Origin: SZUA-36 sp963774415
GTDB taxonomy: Bacteria; Pseudomonadota; Gammaproteobacteria; Xanthomonadales; SZUA-36
DNA: 64,000 nt
Assembly (NCBI GenBank): GCA_963774415.1
Contig: CAVZEU010000003.1
Span: 310,001-374,000, forward strand
Direction: 5' to 3'
The notes beneath the pieces were generated by a model that did not search any database, was not told the DNA's origin, and was given only the letters and a program-made list of their open reading frames with translations. The stretch's first letter is position 1; each line of letters opens with the position of its first letter. Position numbers and translations under genes: made by a program. Below are positions 46,430 to 56,020 of this stretch, one piece after another.

Positions 46430-47537
46430 CCGTATCCGCTCTGAGGTTCAGCAAGGTGCGGTCGGAGATATCCGTCCAGGGCCTGACGAGCTTCTGATAC
46501 TTGCGCATCGAGGCGATGATGCGGCCCATCATCGCGTCGCCGGAAGCCATTTCGTCCAGGACCTGTTCGCAGATCCCGGACAACCGTTCGAGCACCTCGT
46601 CGGGAAACCGCCGCAACTGCACGCCATGCTTGGTGATAAGCGTCTGCAGCGCCACGCCGTTGTTGTAGGTGAAATCCGCGAGGCTGTCCGTCACCGCGGC
46701 CTGGCAGGCGATTTCGACGATGGCTTTCAGGTCCGTTGGCAGCGTGTTCCACGCATCCTGGTTGACCATGCACTCCAGCCCCGTGCCCGGCTCGTGCCAG
46801 CCCGGGAAATAGTAATACTTGGCGGCCCGGAAAAGGCCGAAAGCAAGGTCGTTGTAGGGCCCGACCCATTCGGTTGCGTCGATCGTGCCGGTCTGCAAGG
46901 CCGTGAACAGCTCGGCGCCGGGAATGTTGGTCGGGGTTCCGCCGGCGCGGCGGAGGATCTCTCCGCCGGGGCCGGGTATACGCATCTTCAGCCCCTGGAG
47001 GTCAGCCAGGCTGTTGATCTCCTTGTTGAACCAGCCGCCCATCTGCGCACCGGAGTTGCCCGCCAAAAAGGGCACCACTCCAAATGGCTTATAGACTTCG
47101 CGCCACAAATCGAGACCACCGCCATAGTACATCCAGCCGTGGAATTCCTGGGCGGTCATCGCGAACGGGAAACCGGCGAAGAACTGGGCTGCCGGAACCT
47201 TGCCCAGCCAGTAGTAGGTCGCCGAGTGGCCCATTTCGGCGGTTCCCTGGGTAACCGCGTCGAACACCTCGAAGGGCGGCACCAGTTCGTTGCCGCCGTA
47301 GACCTTGACCTTCATGCGGCCGTTGCTGAGGCGGCCGATGTATTCGGCGAGGCGGTTGGCGCCGGTGCCGAGCCCGGGGAAGTCGCGCGGCCAGGAGGTC
47401 ACCATTTTCCATTCGAAGGTGGCCTCTGCGGCCGCCTGCCCGCCGTTCGCTTGCGTCGCCACCGGCTTGCCGCAGGCAGCCAGCAGCGCGGCCGCGCCGG
47501 TCAGCCCTGCCGCGCCGACAAATTTTCTTCTGTCCAT
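46413..47537 (-). CDS. TRAP transporter solute-binding protein, Tat-exported (DctP/TakP type)
   Basis: The 374-residue protein begins MDRRKFVGAAGLTGAAALLAAC, with a twin-arginine motif and a lipobox LAAC, so it is probably exported by Tat and lipid-anchored. The DctP fold follows, with MKVKVYGGNELVPP and the substrate-contact region MRIPGPGGEILRRAG. The length fits TakP-like binders of 2-oxo or carboxylic acids; the ligand is not known. It converges on the permease gene rather than sharing its operon. Confidence 0.88.
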   Translation of the reverse strand: MDRRKFVGAAGLTGAAALLAACGKPVATQANGGQAAAEATFEWKMVTSWPRDFPGLGTGANRLAEYIGRLSNGRMKVKVYGGNELVPPFEVFDAVTQGTAEMGHSATYYWLGKVPAAQFFAGFPFAMTAQEFHGWMYYGGGLDLWREVYKPFGVVPFLAGNSGAQMGGWFNKEINSLADLQGLKMRIPGPGGEILRRAGGTPTNIPGAELFTALQTGTIDATEWVGPYNDLAFGLFRAAKYYYFPGWHEPGTGLECMVNQDAWNTLPTDLKAIVEIACQAAVTDSLADFTYNNGVALQTLITKHGVQLRRFPDEVLERLSGICEQVLDEMASGDAMMGRIIASMRKYQKLVRPWTDISDRTLLNLRADTASRYK

Positions 47538-47649
47538 GGGATAATGCCTCCTGGAACGGCGCCAAAGCCGGTGATGATACTATAATGGCAATGCCGCAGT
47601 ACTACACGGGAGGGCCGCCGGTGAACCCGGGGCCGGTTGGCGTGGTTTG

Positions 47650-47856
47650 ATGACAAAAGAAGATCCAGCAGAAATCAGGCGATTACTGGCCGAGCTGCGC
47701 GAGGAGCACCGCGACCTCGATCAGGCCATCGAGCGTATGACCCTGGGCCCCTGGCAGGACCAGCTGCGGTTGCGCCGCATGAAGAAGCGCAAGCTCAAAC
47801 TCAAGGACTGGATCGCGCAGCTTGAATCGAAGCTGATCCCCGACCTCGACGCGTGA
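47650..47856 (+). CDS. Small DUF465 (YdcH-like) coiled-coil protein
   Basis: The 68-residue protein is almost wholly helical and charged (LRRMKKRKLKLKDWIAQLESKL), matching the DUF465 family. Function is unknown. It is divergent from the TRAP binding protein and converges on plsB, whose stop lies 20 nt downstream. Confidence 0.8.
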   Translation: MTKEDPAEIRRLLAELREEHRDLDQAIERMTLGPWQDQLRLRRMKKRKLKLKDWIAQLESKLIPDLDA

Positions 47857-47875
47857 ACGGCGGCGGGATGCCAGC

Positions 47876-50380
47876 CTACAGCCGCGACGCCGCCAGTATT
47901 TCCTGCCGAATGGATTCGCCCAGGACGAAGTTGGCGTCGTTGCATATCTGCTCGAGTCGCTTGTCGAAAACCAGCTTGTCGGCCTGGTTGACCGTGAGAA
48001 TGCCCGTTTTCCTGAGCTGGGCCACAAATTCCCTGAACAGCGCCCGGTCGTAGAACTCCGGGGCATTGAATTCGTGCAGCAACGTGATCCGCTGGGCCGT
48101 CTGGATGCAGAGGTGCTCCAGTTCCGACCGGCTCAAGGCGGCTGAGCCGTTCCTGCTCAATATCACGATGGTGATCAGGTAGCGCTGCAGTGTCTGCAGC
48201 AGACTGTGCGCCAGGATCCTGAGTTGCAGGGCCGCTTCGGGATTATGCGGGTCGCGTTCCAGGTACTTGCCGCCTTTATCCCACTTCAGCAGCTTCAGCT
48301 CGACCACGTGCGCGACGGATTCCTTCAGCGCCCTGGTGAAATTGCGCTGATTCCAGGGCAGGAATAGCTCAGCCTGCAGAAAGGGGTGCAAGGCGATCGC
48401 GAACCGGCGCAGGTGGACGAAGGAAAAGCGCTCGTTTTCGAGGAAACAGCAGGCCAGCAGCGATGGCAGGACCATCAGGTGCGTGACGTTGTTGCGAAAG
48501 TAGGTCAGGCCGACAGCGTGCTCGGGGTGCAGCGAAATGATGTCGCCCAGCGGGTGCGCCTGGCGCTGCAGGATACCCAGTTCCATGCCGTAGGCGATGA
48601 TTTCCTCGGCGCTCTTGCGCGCCACGCTGACGCGTTCGGGCGTGGGTTTGTGCGTCAACAGCGCCTGGTACAGTTCGATCTGCCTGAGCAATTGTTTCTC
48701 ACTGAGCGCGTGCCTGGGGGTGCCGAGCAGGACCTGCGCCAGCAGGTTGACGGGGTTGACGTCGGCGCTGCCGTTGATATGCGTCATGATGGTGCGGCCG
48801 AGTTCCTCCACGACGGCGTTCAGCCATGCCGGCCGGACTTCCTCGCCGGTGGTGTTCTGGCGCCAGTCCGGATCGTGTTTGCCGAGCAGCTTGTCGAGGA
48901 AAACCGGCTCTCCCAGGCTCACATGGGCTTCGCCGTAGTTGCGTTTCGCGATATCGAAGATCTTGAGCAGGTCCGTCAGTTTCTCGGAGCGCTTGGCCTT
49001 GCCCGCGAGTTCCGTCGTGTAGCTGTTGCCTTCGGCCAGCCGCTCGTAGCCGATGTAGACCGGCTGAAACATGATCGGTCTGGTCGGCGAACTGAGGTAG
49101 CTCCTGACCGACATCGCCAGCATGCCGCTCTTCGGGGCCAACAGGCGCCCGGTCCTGCTGCGCGTTCCTTCGATGAAGTACTCTATGGACACACCCTGTC
49201 CCTGGATGGTCCTGAGGTACTCGTAGAAGACCGCGGCGTAGAGCTTGTGCGAACGGAAGGAGCGCCGCAGGAAGAACGCGCCGCCGCGTCTCAACAGGGC
49301 GCCCAGAATGGGCAGGTTCAGGTTGACGCCGGCAGCGATGTGCGGCGGCACCGAACCGTTCTCGTGGATCAGGTAGGACAACAGGCAATAGTCGAGGTGG
49401 CTGCGGTGGCACGGCACGTAGATTACTTCGTGCCCCAGCGCCTGGTGCGGGAAGTTGTCGAAGTGGTGCAGCTTGATGCCGTTGTAGATCCGGTTCCAGA
49501 ACCATCTCATCAGCGATTCGGCAAAGGTGATGAACGAGTACGAATAATTGGCGGCGATCTCGTGCGCGTACTTCCTGGCCTGCTGCCGTGCCTTGTCCTC
49601 CGAAATGCCGGTGCGGCGCGCCTTCTCCTTGATCGCGGCCCGCACTTCCGGTGAATTGATCACGCGGCCCACGATCGTTCGCCGGTGCGACAGGTCGGGT
49701 CCGATGGCGGCGGTGCGGACCCGCTTGAAGTGCACCCTCAGAATCCGCGAGACCTTCCTCAGCGCCAGCGGCGCTTCGAGTCCCTCGGCCGCGAGCTCCC
49801 GCAACGAAATCGGCCGGCTGAACTGGACGAAGGTGCGGCGCCCGTTGACCAACGTGCTGAACAGGCGCCGCACGCGGCCGGCGATCTCCCAGTTCTCGGC
49901 GAAGATGTTCCGCGTCAGCCCGCTTTCCTGCGTGGGCCGCTGGCCGACCAGCACGGTAACCGGCACCAGTTGGATGTCCAGTTGCGGGTCCGCCCAGCTC
50001 TTTTCGATCAACAAGGCCAGCATGGCCGAGTGGCGGCGCGGGTCCTGGCGGCGTATGAACACTCCGCGCAGGCGTCTGAGCACCGCGTAGGAGCGCGCCG
50101 CGCCGGGCACTCCGACGAGCGGCAGCAATGGCCGCACGCGATCCTCCGCCTCGCAGCAGCTGTCGAGGATCAGCACGGATGAGAGGGCGTAGGAGTCCAT
50201 CACGTAGCACACGGAGCGCAAGCCCTCGATACCCACATGGCCGTCCGCGTCGGGCCTGACCCGGGGTTTTACCCACAACCGCAGCAACCAGCGCAAAAGC
50301 AGGCACCAGCGCAGCTTCAGCTTCGCTGCCCGGGAGGCCAGTTGTATCTGTTCGCGCGTTTTTGTCGGTACCTGATCCAA
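47876..50380 (-). CDS. plsB: Glycerol-3-phosphate acyltransferase PlsB
   Basis: The 834-residue membrane-associated enzyme is slightly longer than E. coli PlsB (807). It has the acyltransferase motif HRSHLD (block I), the EGTRSRTGR segment (block III) and a long N-terminal domain. It makes 1-acyl-glycerol-3-phosphate, the first step of phospholipid synthesis. The start is TTG 50380 with a weak ribosome site; the exact start is uncertain. Confidence 0.93.
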   Translation of the reverse strand: MDQVPTKTREQIQLASRAAKLKLRWCLLLRWLLRLWVKPRVRPDADGHVGIEGLRSVCYVMDSYALSSVLILDSCCEAEDRVRPLLPLVGVPGAARSYAVLRRLRGVFIRRQDPRRHSAMLALLIEKSWADPQLDIQLVPVTVLVGQRPTQESGLTRNIFAENWEIAGRVRRLFSTLVNGRRTFVQFSRPISLRELAAEGLEAPLALRKVSRILRVHFKRVRTAAIGPDLSHRRTIVGRVINSPEVRAAIKEKARRTGISEDKARQQARKYAHEIAANYSYSFITFAESLMRWFWNRIYNGIKLHHFDNFPHQALGHEVIYVPCHRSHLDYCLLSYLIHENGSVPPHIAAGVNLNLPILGALLRRGGAFFLRRSFRSHKLYAAVFYEYLRTIQGQGVSIEYFIEGTRSRTGRLLAPKSGMLAMSVRSYLSSPTRPIMFQPVYIGYERLAEGNSYTTELAGKAKRSEKLTDLLKIFDIAKRNYGEAHVSLGEPVFLDKLLGKHDPDWRQNTTGEEVRPAWLNAVVEELGRTIMTHINGSADVNPVNLLAQVLLGTPRHALSEKQLLRQIELYQALLTHKPTPERVSVARKSAEEIIAYGMELGILQRQAHPLGDIISLHPEHAVGLTYFRNNVTHLMVLPSLLACCFLENERFSFVHLRRFAIALHPFLQAELFLPWNQRNFTRALKESVAHVVELKLLKWDKGGKYLERDPHNPEAALQLRILAHSLLQTLQRYLITIVILSRNGSAALSRSELEHLCIQTAQRITLLHEFNAPEFYDRALFREFVAQLRKTGILTVNQADKLVFDKRLEQICNDANFVLGESIRQEILAASRL

Positions 50381-50853
50381 GCGGCTATTTTAGCCTGCAA
50401 ATTGCACCAATGTCCTGACCCTGGCTGGTTCAGTTGCGCCCGACCTCGAGCTTCCCTGGTCCCGTAGCGGCGTCTGTGGGGCCCGGTCCAGCCCGGCGCT
50501 CGGACACACCCGCCCCGTGCCGCCATCCAGGGCACAGCCGCACTTTGCAGGCTGGCTTGCAATTCAGAGCGCGCATAAAAAATCCGGGCGAGGCACGAAG
50601 CCTGCCCGGAAATCCGGCAGAGCCGGAGAGGATCGAATAATCTTCTGGGTATTAAAATTTAGTTGTATTAGTTAGTTATATGATAATTGTAAAGTTAAGC
50701 ATTAATTATTGTCAATAGCCGATCGCGGGACCGGAACGCCCTTTTTACGACGAAGGGCCCGGAAAGTAAAGGTTTACACCGGCACAACGAGCCTGGCGAG
50801 CGTGCCGGCAACAGGAAAAAGCGGCGGCAAAACAGCTGCATGGGAATTTCGGG
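50381..50853. other. Intergenic region between plsB and pyrF with AT-rich part and terminator
   Basis: The 473-nt stretch contains the plsB promoter side, a strong hairpin (50583-50610) with an A-run, a second small hairpin (TCCGGC-AGA-GCCGGA near 50613-50627) and an unusually AT-rich run at about 50636-50718. I see no gene; the open frames here overlap the pyrF end or have no support. Confidence 0.55.
50577..50610 (-). terminator. Intrinsic terminator downstream of pyrF
   Basis: On the minus strand a hairpin with stem TCCGGGC...GCCCGGA and inner AGGC/GCCT (one bulged base) is followed by a run of six T (50577-50582). This is a good rho-independent terminator for transcripts of pyrF. Confidence 0.7.
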
Positions 50854-51576
50854 CTATGCCCGATCGGGCGCCAGCGCCCTGGCAATGTCCTTGTGTATGA
50901 GTTCGGCGGCGGCACGGGGATCCTGTGCGCGGCGGATGGGTCGCCCGACGACGAGGTAATCCGCGCCGTTCCTGATCGCCTGGAACGGCGTCATGACGCG
51001 CTGCTGGTCATCGTCGTTGAAGACCGGCCGGATACCGGGGCAAACCGTGATCAGGGCAGGATCGGCGGCTGCACGCAGGGCGCCGACTTCGAGCCCGGAC
51101 GAAACCACGCCGTCGCAACCCAGCGCCAGGGCCCGGCGCGCGCGCGACAGCACCAGGGTGCTTGCATCGCAGCGGAAGCCGAGGTCCTCGAGGTCGCCCT
51201 GGTCCAGGCTGGTGAGCGCGGTGACGGCCAGGATTTTCATGGCGCCCTTGGCTTCGGCGGCCGCCCTGAGCATACCGTCGTTGCCGTGCACGGTGCAAAA
51301 GTCGATGTCATGACGCGCCAGTTGGCGCACGGCGGCGGCGACCGTGGCGGGGATGTCGAACAGTTTCAGGTCGGCAAAGACCTTTTTGCCCAGACCCTTG
51401 AGTTCACGCAGCAATTCAAAGTAGTAACCCGACAGGAACACTTCCAGACCCAGCTTGTAAAACTCCACCGAATCGCCCAGCCGTTCGATCAGTTCGCGGG
51501 CTTCGTCACGGTCCGCCACGTCCAGCGCAAAAATGAGCCGCTGACGCGGGGGAATGTGTTTGTCAGTCGTTATCAT
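50854..51576 (-). CDS. pyrF: Orotidine 5'-phosphate decarboxylase
   Basis: The 240-residue enzyme has the catalytic motif FADLKLFDIPATV (about 72-84, with the Asp-x-Lys-x-x-Asp charge network) and the C-terminal PGIRP and DYLVVGRPI phosphate-binding strands. It makes UMP from OMP. ATG 51576 overlaps the end of the upstream hydrolase gene by 14 nt, so the two are linked. pyrE, the previous step in UMP synthesis, lies at 58139. Confidence 0.96.
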   Translation of the reverse strand: MITTDKHIPPRQRLIFALDVADRDEARELIERLGDSVEFYKLGLEVFLSGYYFELLRELKGLGKKVFADLKLFDIPATVAAAVRQLARHDIDFCTVHGNDGMLRAAAEAKGAMKILAVTALTSLDQGDLEDLGFRCDASTLVLSRARRALALGCDGVVSSGLEVGALRAAADPALITVCPGIRPVFNDDDQQRVMTPFQAIRNGADYLVVGRPIRRAQDPRAAAELIHKDIARALAPDRA

Positions 51577-52441
51577 GGGCTTGACCTGCTGCCTGCAAAA
51601 ACTCGGAAATGGACGCTTCGATCGCCTCCGCCTGGTCCATGTGGAAGTGGTGATGACCGTCGACGGCGACATGCTCGCAGTCGCCGATGGCGGCCAGGCG
51701 CCGCTGCATCATGTCTTCACCGAGGTAGTCTATGACTTTCGCCGAGGTGATTGCCAGCACCGGCGCGCGGATGGCGGTGAGGAGGTTCAGCACCTGGTCA
51801 TCGGTCAGCAGCACCGGCGAGCGCCAGTTCAGCCGCGGGTCGGTGCTCCATTGATAGTGGTTGCCGGTATGCTCGAGTGAACGCTCGCACAGCAGACGGG
51901 CCGCCTGCTCGGACAGGCTGGAGTCCCTGCGCCTGGCCGCTACCGCCGCCGCGACCGTCGGGTACGGTCTGAGCTTGCTGCCGTGCCTGCCTTCCTTGCG
52001 CACCGACAGGCAGGAAAGCCGCAGGCGCTGGGCCGTCTGCTCGGCCGGGTTCGTCAGCGAGCCGATCGCATCCAGCAATACCAGCCGCTCCACCCGCTCC
52101 GGCAACGCGGCGGCCAGGTGACAGGCGAGGCCACCCCCCATCGAATGACCGATGAAGTGGCAGCGGTCCCAGCCCAGAATTTCGAGGGCTGCGTCCAAAT
52201 CGTAAAGGTACTCGGAAAAGTAATAGCGGCTGGTCGCGGGACGGTGTGATGAGCGCCCGTGCCCGGCGAAGTCCAGCGCCAGCAGGTCGAAGCCTGCCAG
52301 GTGATCCGCCAGCGGCACGAAGGACGCGGCGTTATCGAGCCAGCCGTGCAGGCAGATGACACGCGGCCGTCCGGGCCGCGGCCAGTGCAGTCCGGCGAGG
52401 TTTCCCCAGGGCAGAGGCAGGTTTATTTCTTTGGCGCGCAT
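51563..52441 (-). CDS. Alpha/beta-hydrolase
   Basis: The 292-residue protein has the nucleophile elbow GHSMGGG (about 115-121), an upstream HGWLDN oxyanion strand and a C-terminal HHFHMD segment with the catalytic His. It resembles the YbfF/serine esterase-like or MEST-like hydrolases often found near housekeeping genes. Substrate unknown. The start ATG 52441 follows a GGGGGG-rich, weak site; the frame is open further to 52564 without support. Confidence 0.85.
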   Translation of the reverse strand: MRAKEINLPLPWGNLAGLHWPRPGRPRVICLHGWLDNAASFVPLADHLAGFDLLALDFAGHGRSSHRPATSRYYFSEYLYDLDAALEILGWDRCHFIGHSMGGGLACHLAAALPERVERLVLLDAIGSLTNPAEQTAQRLRLSCLSVRKEGRHGSKLRPYPTVAAAVAARRRDSSLSEQAARLLCERSLEHTGNHYQWSTDPRLNWRSPVLLTDDQVLNLLTAIRAPVLAITSAKVIDYLGEDMMQRRLAAIGDCEHVAVDGHHHFHMDQAEAIEASISEFLQAAGQAHDND

Positions 52442-52478
52442 GGCACGGCAGCCCCCCCGGACGTGGCACAGGAGCCGC

Positions 52479-54666
52479 TCAAGCCGCTTCCAGGTTGGCG
52501 TAGGCGAGGACCAGCCACTTGCTTCCGGCTCTCTGGAAATTGACCTGTACGCGCGCGTGCTCACCGGAGCCCTCGAAGCCGACCACGGTGCCGTAACCGA
52601 ATTTGCGGTGGCTGACCGTGGCGCCGAGCTGAAACGGCCATTCCTGCTCGATGCGGCTCGGGGGCTTGCGCGGTTGCGCGCTTCGCTGGCCGGCCCAGGG
52701 GCGCTGGGCCGGCGCGCGGGGCCGCACTTCGCGGATCAACTCGCCCGGGATCTCGTCGAGAAAGCGCGACGGCCGGCTGTGGCTTTCGGAGCCGTACATG
52801 CGCCGGACCTCGGCGTGGCTGAGGCACAATCGTTCGCGCGCCCGGGTCATGCCGACGTAACACAGGCGCCGCTCTTCCTCGAGCCGGCCGCCGGCTTCGG
52901 TGACGCTGCGCTGGTGCGGGAACAGGCCGTCTTCCATGCCGGCGATGAAGACCTGGGGAAACTCCAGGCCCTTGGCGGAGTGCATCGTCATCAACTGGAC
53001 GCAATCGTCCCAGGCTTCCCCCTGGGTCTCCCCGGCTTCCAGCGCCGCGTGGCCGAGAAAGGACTGCAGCGCCGTCATGCCGGCCTCTTCGTCCTCCGCC
53101 GGCAGCACGAAGGACTCGGCGGCGTTGACCAGTTCCTGCAGGTTCTCCACCCGCGCCTCCATCTTCTCGCGCGGCTCCTTTTCATAATGCGAAACCAACT
53201 GGCTTTGCTCGATGACGCCCTGCATCTGGTTGCCCAGCGTCCACTCGCCCATGCGCTCGCGCATCTCGGTGAGCAGTTGCATAAAGCCGTGGACGGCGCC
53301 GAGCGCCCTGCCGCCCAATTTGTCCTGGCGGATGCATTCCTGCGCTGCCTGCCACAGCGGTAATCCGCTTTGCCGCGCCTGCAGGCGCAGCGTTTCCAGG
53401 GTCTTCTGCCCGATGCCGCGGTTCGGGGTATTGATGACGCGCTCCATTGCGGCATCGTCGTTGGGGTTCTGGAGCAGCCGCAGGTAGGCCAGCGCGTCCT
53501 TGATCTCGGCGCGCTCGAAAAAGCGCAGGCCGCCGTAAACGCGGTATGGAATGGACGCCTTGAGCAGGTATTCTTCGAACAACCGCGACTGCGCGGTGGT
53601 GCGGTACAGGATGGCCGCATCGCTGGCGCGCCGGCCGCTGGCCAGCCACTGCTCGATCTGTTCGACGACGAAGCGGGCTTCGTCCTGTTCGTTGAAGGCC
53701 GCGTAGAGCGTGATCGGCTGCCCTTTCTCGCCTTCGGTCCAGAGTTTTTTGCCCATGCGCTCGTCGTTGTTGGCGATGACGGCGTTGGCGGCATCGAGGA
53801 TCGTCGCCGTGGAGCGGTAGTTCTGCTCCAGCTTGATGGTTTCGGCCCGGGGGAAGTCGCGTACGAAATGCTGCACGTTTTCGACCCGGGCGCCGCGCCA
53901 GCCGTAAATCGACTGGTCGTCGTCGCCGACCACGAGTACGCTGCCCTCCTCGCCGGCCAGCAGGCGTATCCACGCGTACTGGATGGCGTTGGTATCCTGG
54001 AATTCATCGACCAGCAAGTGGCTCATGCGGCCGCGGTAGTGGGCCAGCAGCGCCGGGTCGTTGAGCCAAAGCTCGTGCGCGCGCAGCAGCAGTTCGGCGA
54101 AATCCACCAGCCCCGCGCGTTCGCAGTATTCATGGTACATCTCGTAGACACGGACCCACATGGCCGTGACCGGGTGGTCGAGGTGTTCGATCGCGCCGGG
54201 GCGCTGACCTTCGTCCTTGCGGGCGTTGATGTACCACTGCGCCTGCCGGGCCGGCCACCGGCTTTCGTCGAGACCCTCGTCTTTCATCAGGCGCCTCAAG
54301 CAGCCGGTACTGATCATCGGCGTCGAGAATCTGGAAGTTCTCCTTGAGGCCGGCTTCGCGCCAGTGCATGCGCAACAGGCGGTGCGCGATCGAGTGAAAA
54401 GTGCCGATCCACAGCGGGCGCGTGGAAACCCGCAACAGCGCTTGCGCGCGTTCGCGCATCTCCCCGGCGGCCTTGTTGGTGAACGTGACCGCCAGGATGC
54501 TGAGCGGGGAGACGTGGCCGACCTGGATCAGCCAGGCGAGGCGGTGGATCAGGACCCGGGTCTTGCCGCTGCCGGCGCCGGCCAGGACCAGGCTGTGTTG
54601 AGCGTCTGTAGTGACGGCTTCGCGCTGGGCCTCGTTGAGGCTGTCGAGCAGATGCGAAACATCCAT
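52479..54666 (-). pseudogene. uvrD: DNA helicase II UvrD, disrupted by a one-base frameshift near its start
   Basis: Together the two frames encode a complete UvrD of about 728 residues: Walker A AGAGSGKT, ATFTNKAAGEMR, then DEFQDTN, GDDDQSIYGWRGA, QNYRS, the CYVGMTRARERL box, and the C-terminal tudor-like domain (WPFQLGATVSHRKFGYGTVVG). The first frame runs from ATG 54666 until LDADDQYRLL; the rest is in another frame and continues RRLMKDEGLDE. Removing one G (complement of C at about 54297, in CTTGAGG) rejoins them. UvrD unwinds DNA in mismatch and excision repair. Either the gene is broken, it is a programmed event, or there is a sequencing error. All other motifs are intact, favouring error or a very recent mutation. 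Confidence 0.85.
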
Positions 54667-54703
54667 GGTCAGACTTCACACGCTTGCTTGTGAACCAAGG
54701 CAA

Positions 54704-56020
54704 TCACTTCTCGCCCCGCCCTGGCGGCATGCCGGGCCCGCTTTCCCGCCGGATCGCCATGTGACCGATGTCGCGGCGGCAAAAGGCCCCGTCCCAGTGG
54801 ATCTTGTCGCAATTGGCGTAGGCGCGCTCCGCCGCTTCCGTTACGCTGCCGCCGAGCGCACAGACACACAGAACCCGGCCGCCGGAGGTGACGACCCGGC
54901 CATTCTCGCATTGTGTGCCGGCATGAAACACGCGGACGTCTGCGCCCTTCGCCGCGTCCAGGCCGCTGATCGGGAAGCCCTTGCCGTAGCTGCCGGGGTA
55001 GCCGGCCGCGGCCATGACCACGCCGAGCGCCGGTCGCGGGTCCCAGGCGGCCTGCGCCCGGTCCAGCTTAGCCTCGAGCGCGGCCAGGCAGAGTTCGACC
55101 AGGTCGGATTCGAGCCGCATCATCACCGGCTGGGTTTCGGGGTCGCCGAAGCGCACATTGTATTCGAGCACGCGGGCCTCACCCGCTTGGGAAATCATCA
55201 GGCCGGCATACAAAAAGCCGCTGAACGGCGCGCCTTCGTCCCGCATGCCGTCGATGGTGGGACGGACCACGGTCCGCATGATCTTCTCGTGCATGGCCTC
55301 ATCGATCACCGGCGCCGGGGAGTACGCGCCCATGCCGCCGGTGTTCGGTCCGCGGTCGCCGTCGTCGCGCGCCTTGTGGTCCTGGCTGGTCGCCAGCGGC
55401 AGGATGTGCTCGCCGTCGGCCATGACGATAAAACTGGCTTCTTCCCCGTCGAGGAACTGCTCGATGACGATACGGTTTCCGGCTTCGCCGAAGACATTGC
55501 CGGCAAGCATGTCGCGGGCGGCGGCCTCGGCCGCGGCCGCGGATTGCGCGATGATGACGCCCTTGCCGGCCGCCAGGCCGTCGGCCTTGATGACGATCGG
55601 TGCGCCGTGTTTGCGGATGAAGGCCAGGGCTTCATCGAGATCCGTAAAGCTGCCGTAGGCCGCCGTGGGGATCGAGTGCCGGGCCATGAAGTCCTTGGCG
55701 AAGGCCTTGGAGCCTTCCAGTTGTGCCGCCGCGGCCGTCGGGCCGAAGCACTTCAGGCCGGCTGCGGCGAAACGGTCGACGATACCCGCGACCAGCGGCG
55801 CCTCGGGGCCGACGATGGTCAGGCCGATCTGCTTTTCGAGGGCGAAGCCGAGCAAGGCGTCGAGGTCGGTGGCCGCGATCGGCACGTTCTCCACGCCGGC
55901 CTCCATCTGGGTGCCGGCGTTGCCGGGTGCGACGTAGACCGTCTCGGCCCGGGGCGACTGGGCCGCGCGCCAGGCCAGCGCGTGTTCGCGTCCGCCGTTG
56001 CCGATTATGAGTATTTTCAT
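54704..56020 (-). CDS. purD: Phosphoribosylamine-glycine ligase
   Basis: The 438-residue ATP-grasp enzyme begins with the family start KILIIGNGGREHALAW and has the GPEAPL, ADGLAAGKGV and RFGDPETQ motifs. It makes glycinamide ribonucleotide in purine synthesis. ATG 56020 is chosen because the upstream transporter stop overlaps it by 4 nt; ATG 56038 would add six residues. purH lies at 60644 on the other strand. Confidence 0.95.
   Translation of the reverse strand: MKILIIGNGGREHALAWRAAQSPRAETVYVAPGNAGTQMEAGVENVPIAATDLDALLGFALEKQIGLTIVGPEAPLVAGIVDRFAAAGLKCFGPTAAAAQLEGSKAFAKDFMARHSIPTAAYGSFTDLDEALAFIRKHGAPIVIKADGLAAGKGVIIAQSAAAAEAAARDMLAGNVFGEAGNRIVIEQFLDGEEASFIVMADGEHILPLATSQDHKARDDGDRGPNTGGMGAYSPAPVIDEAMHEKIMRTVVRPTIDGMRDEGAPFSGFLYAGLMISQAGEARVLEYNVRFGDPETQPVMMRLESDLVELCLAALEAKLDRAQAAWDPRPALGVVMAAAGYPGSYGKGFPISGLDAAKGADVRVFHAGTQCENGRVVTSGGRVLCVCALGGSVTEAAERAYANCDKIHWDGAFCRRDIGHMAIRRESGPGMPPGRGEK

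Noticed and set aside
54130..54666. Reading the N-terminal uvrD fragment as a separate short protein
   Set aside because: Its C-terminal third after LDADDQYRLL is an Arg/Pro-rich out-of-frame sequence; the other frame continues the helicase exactly.
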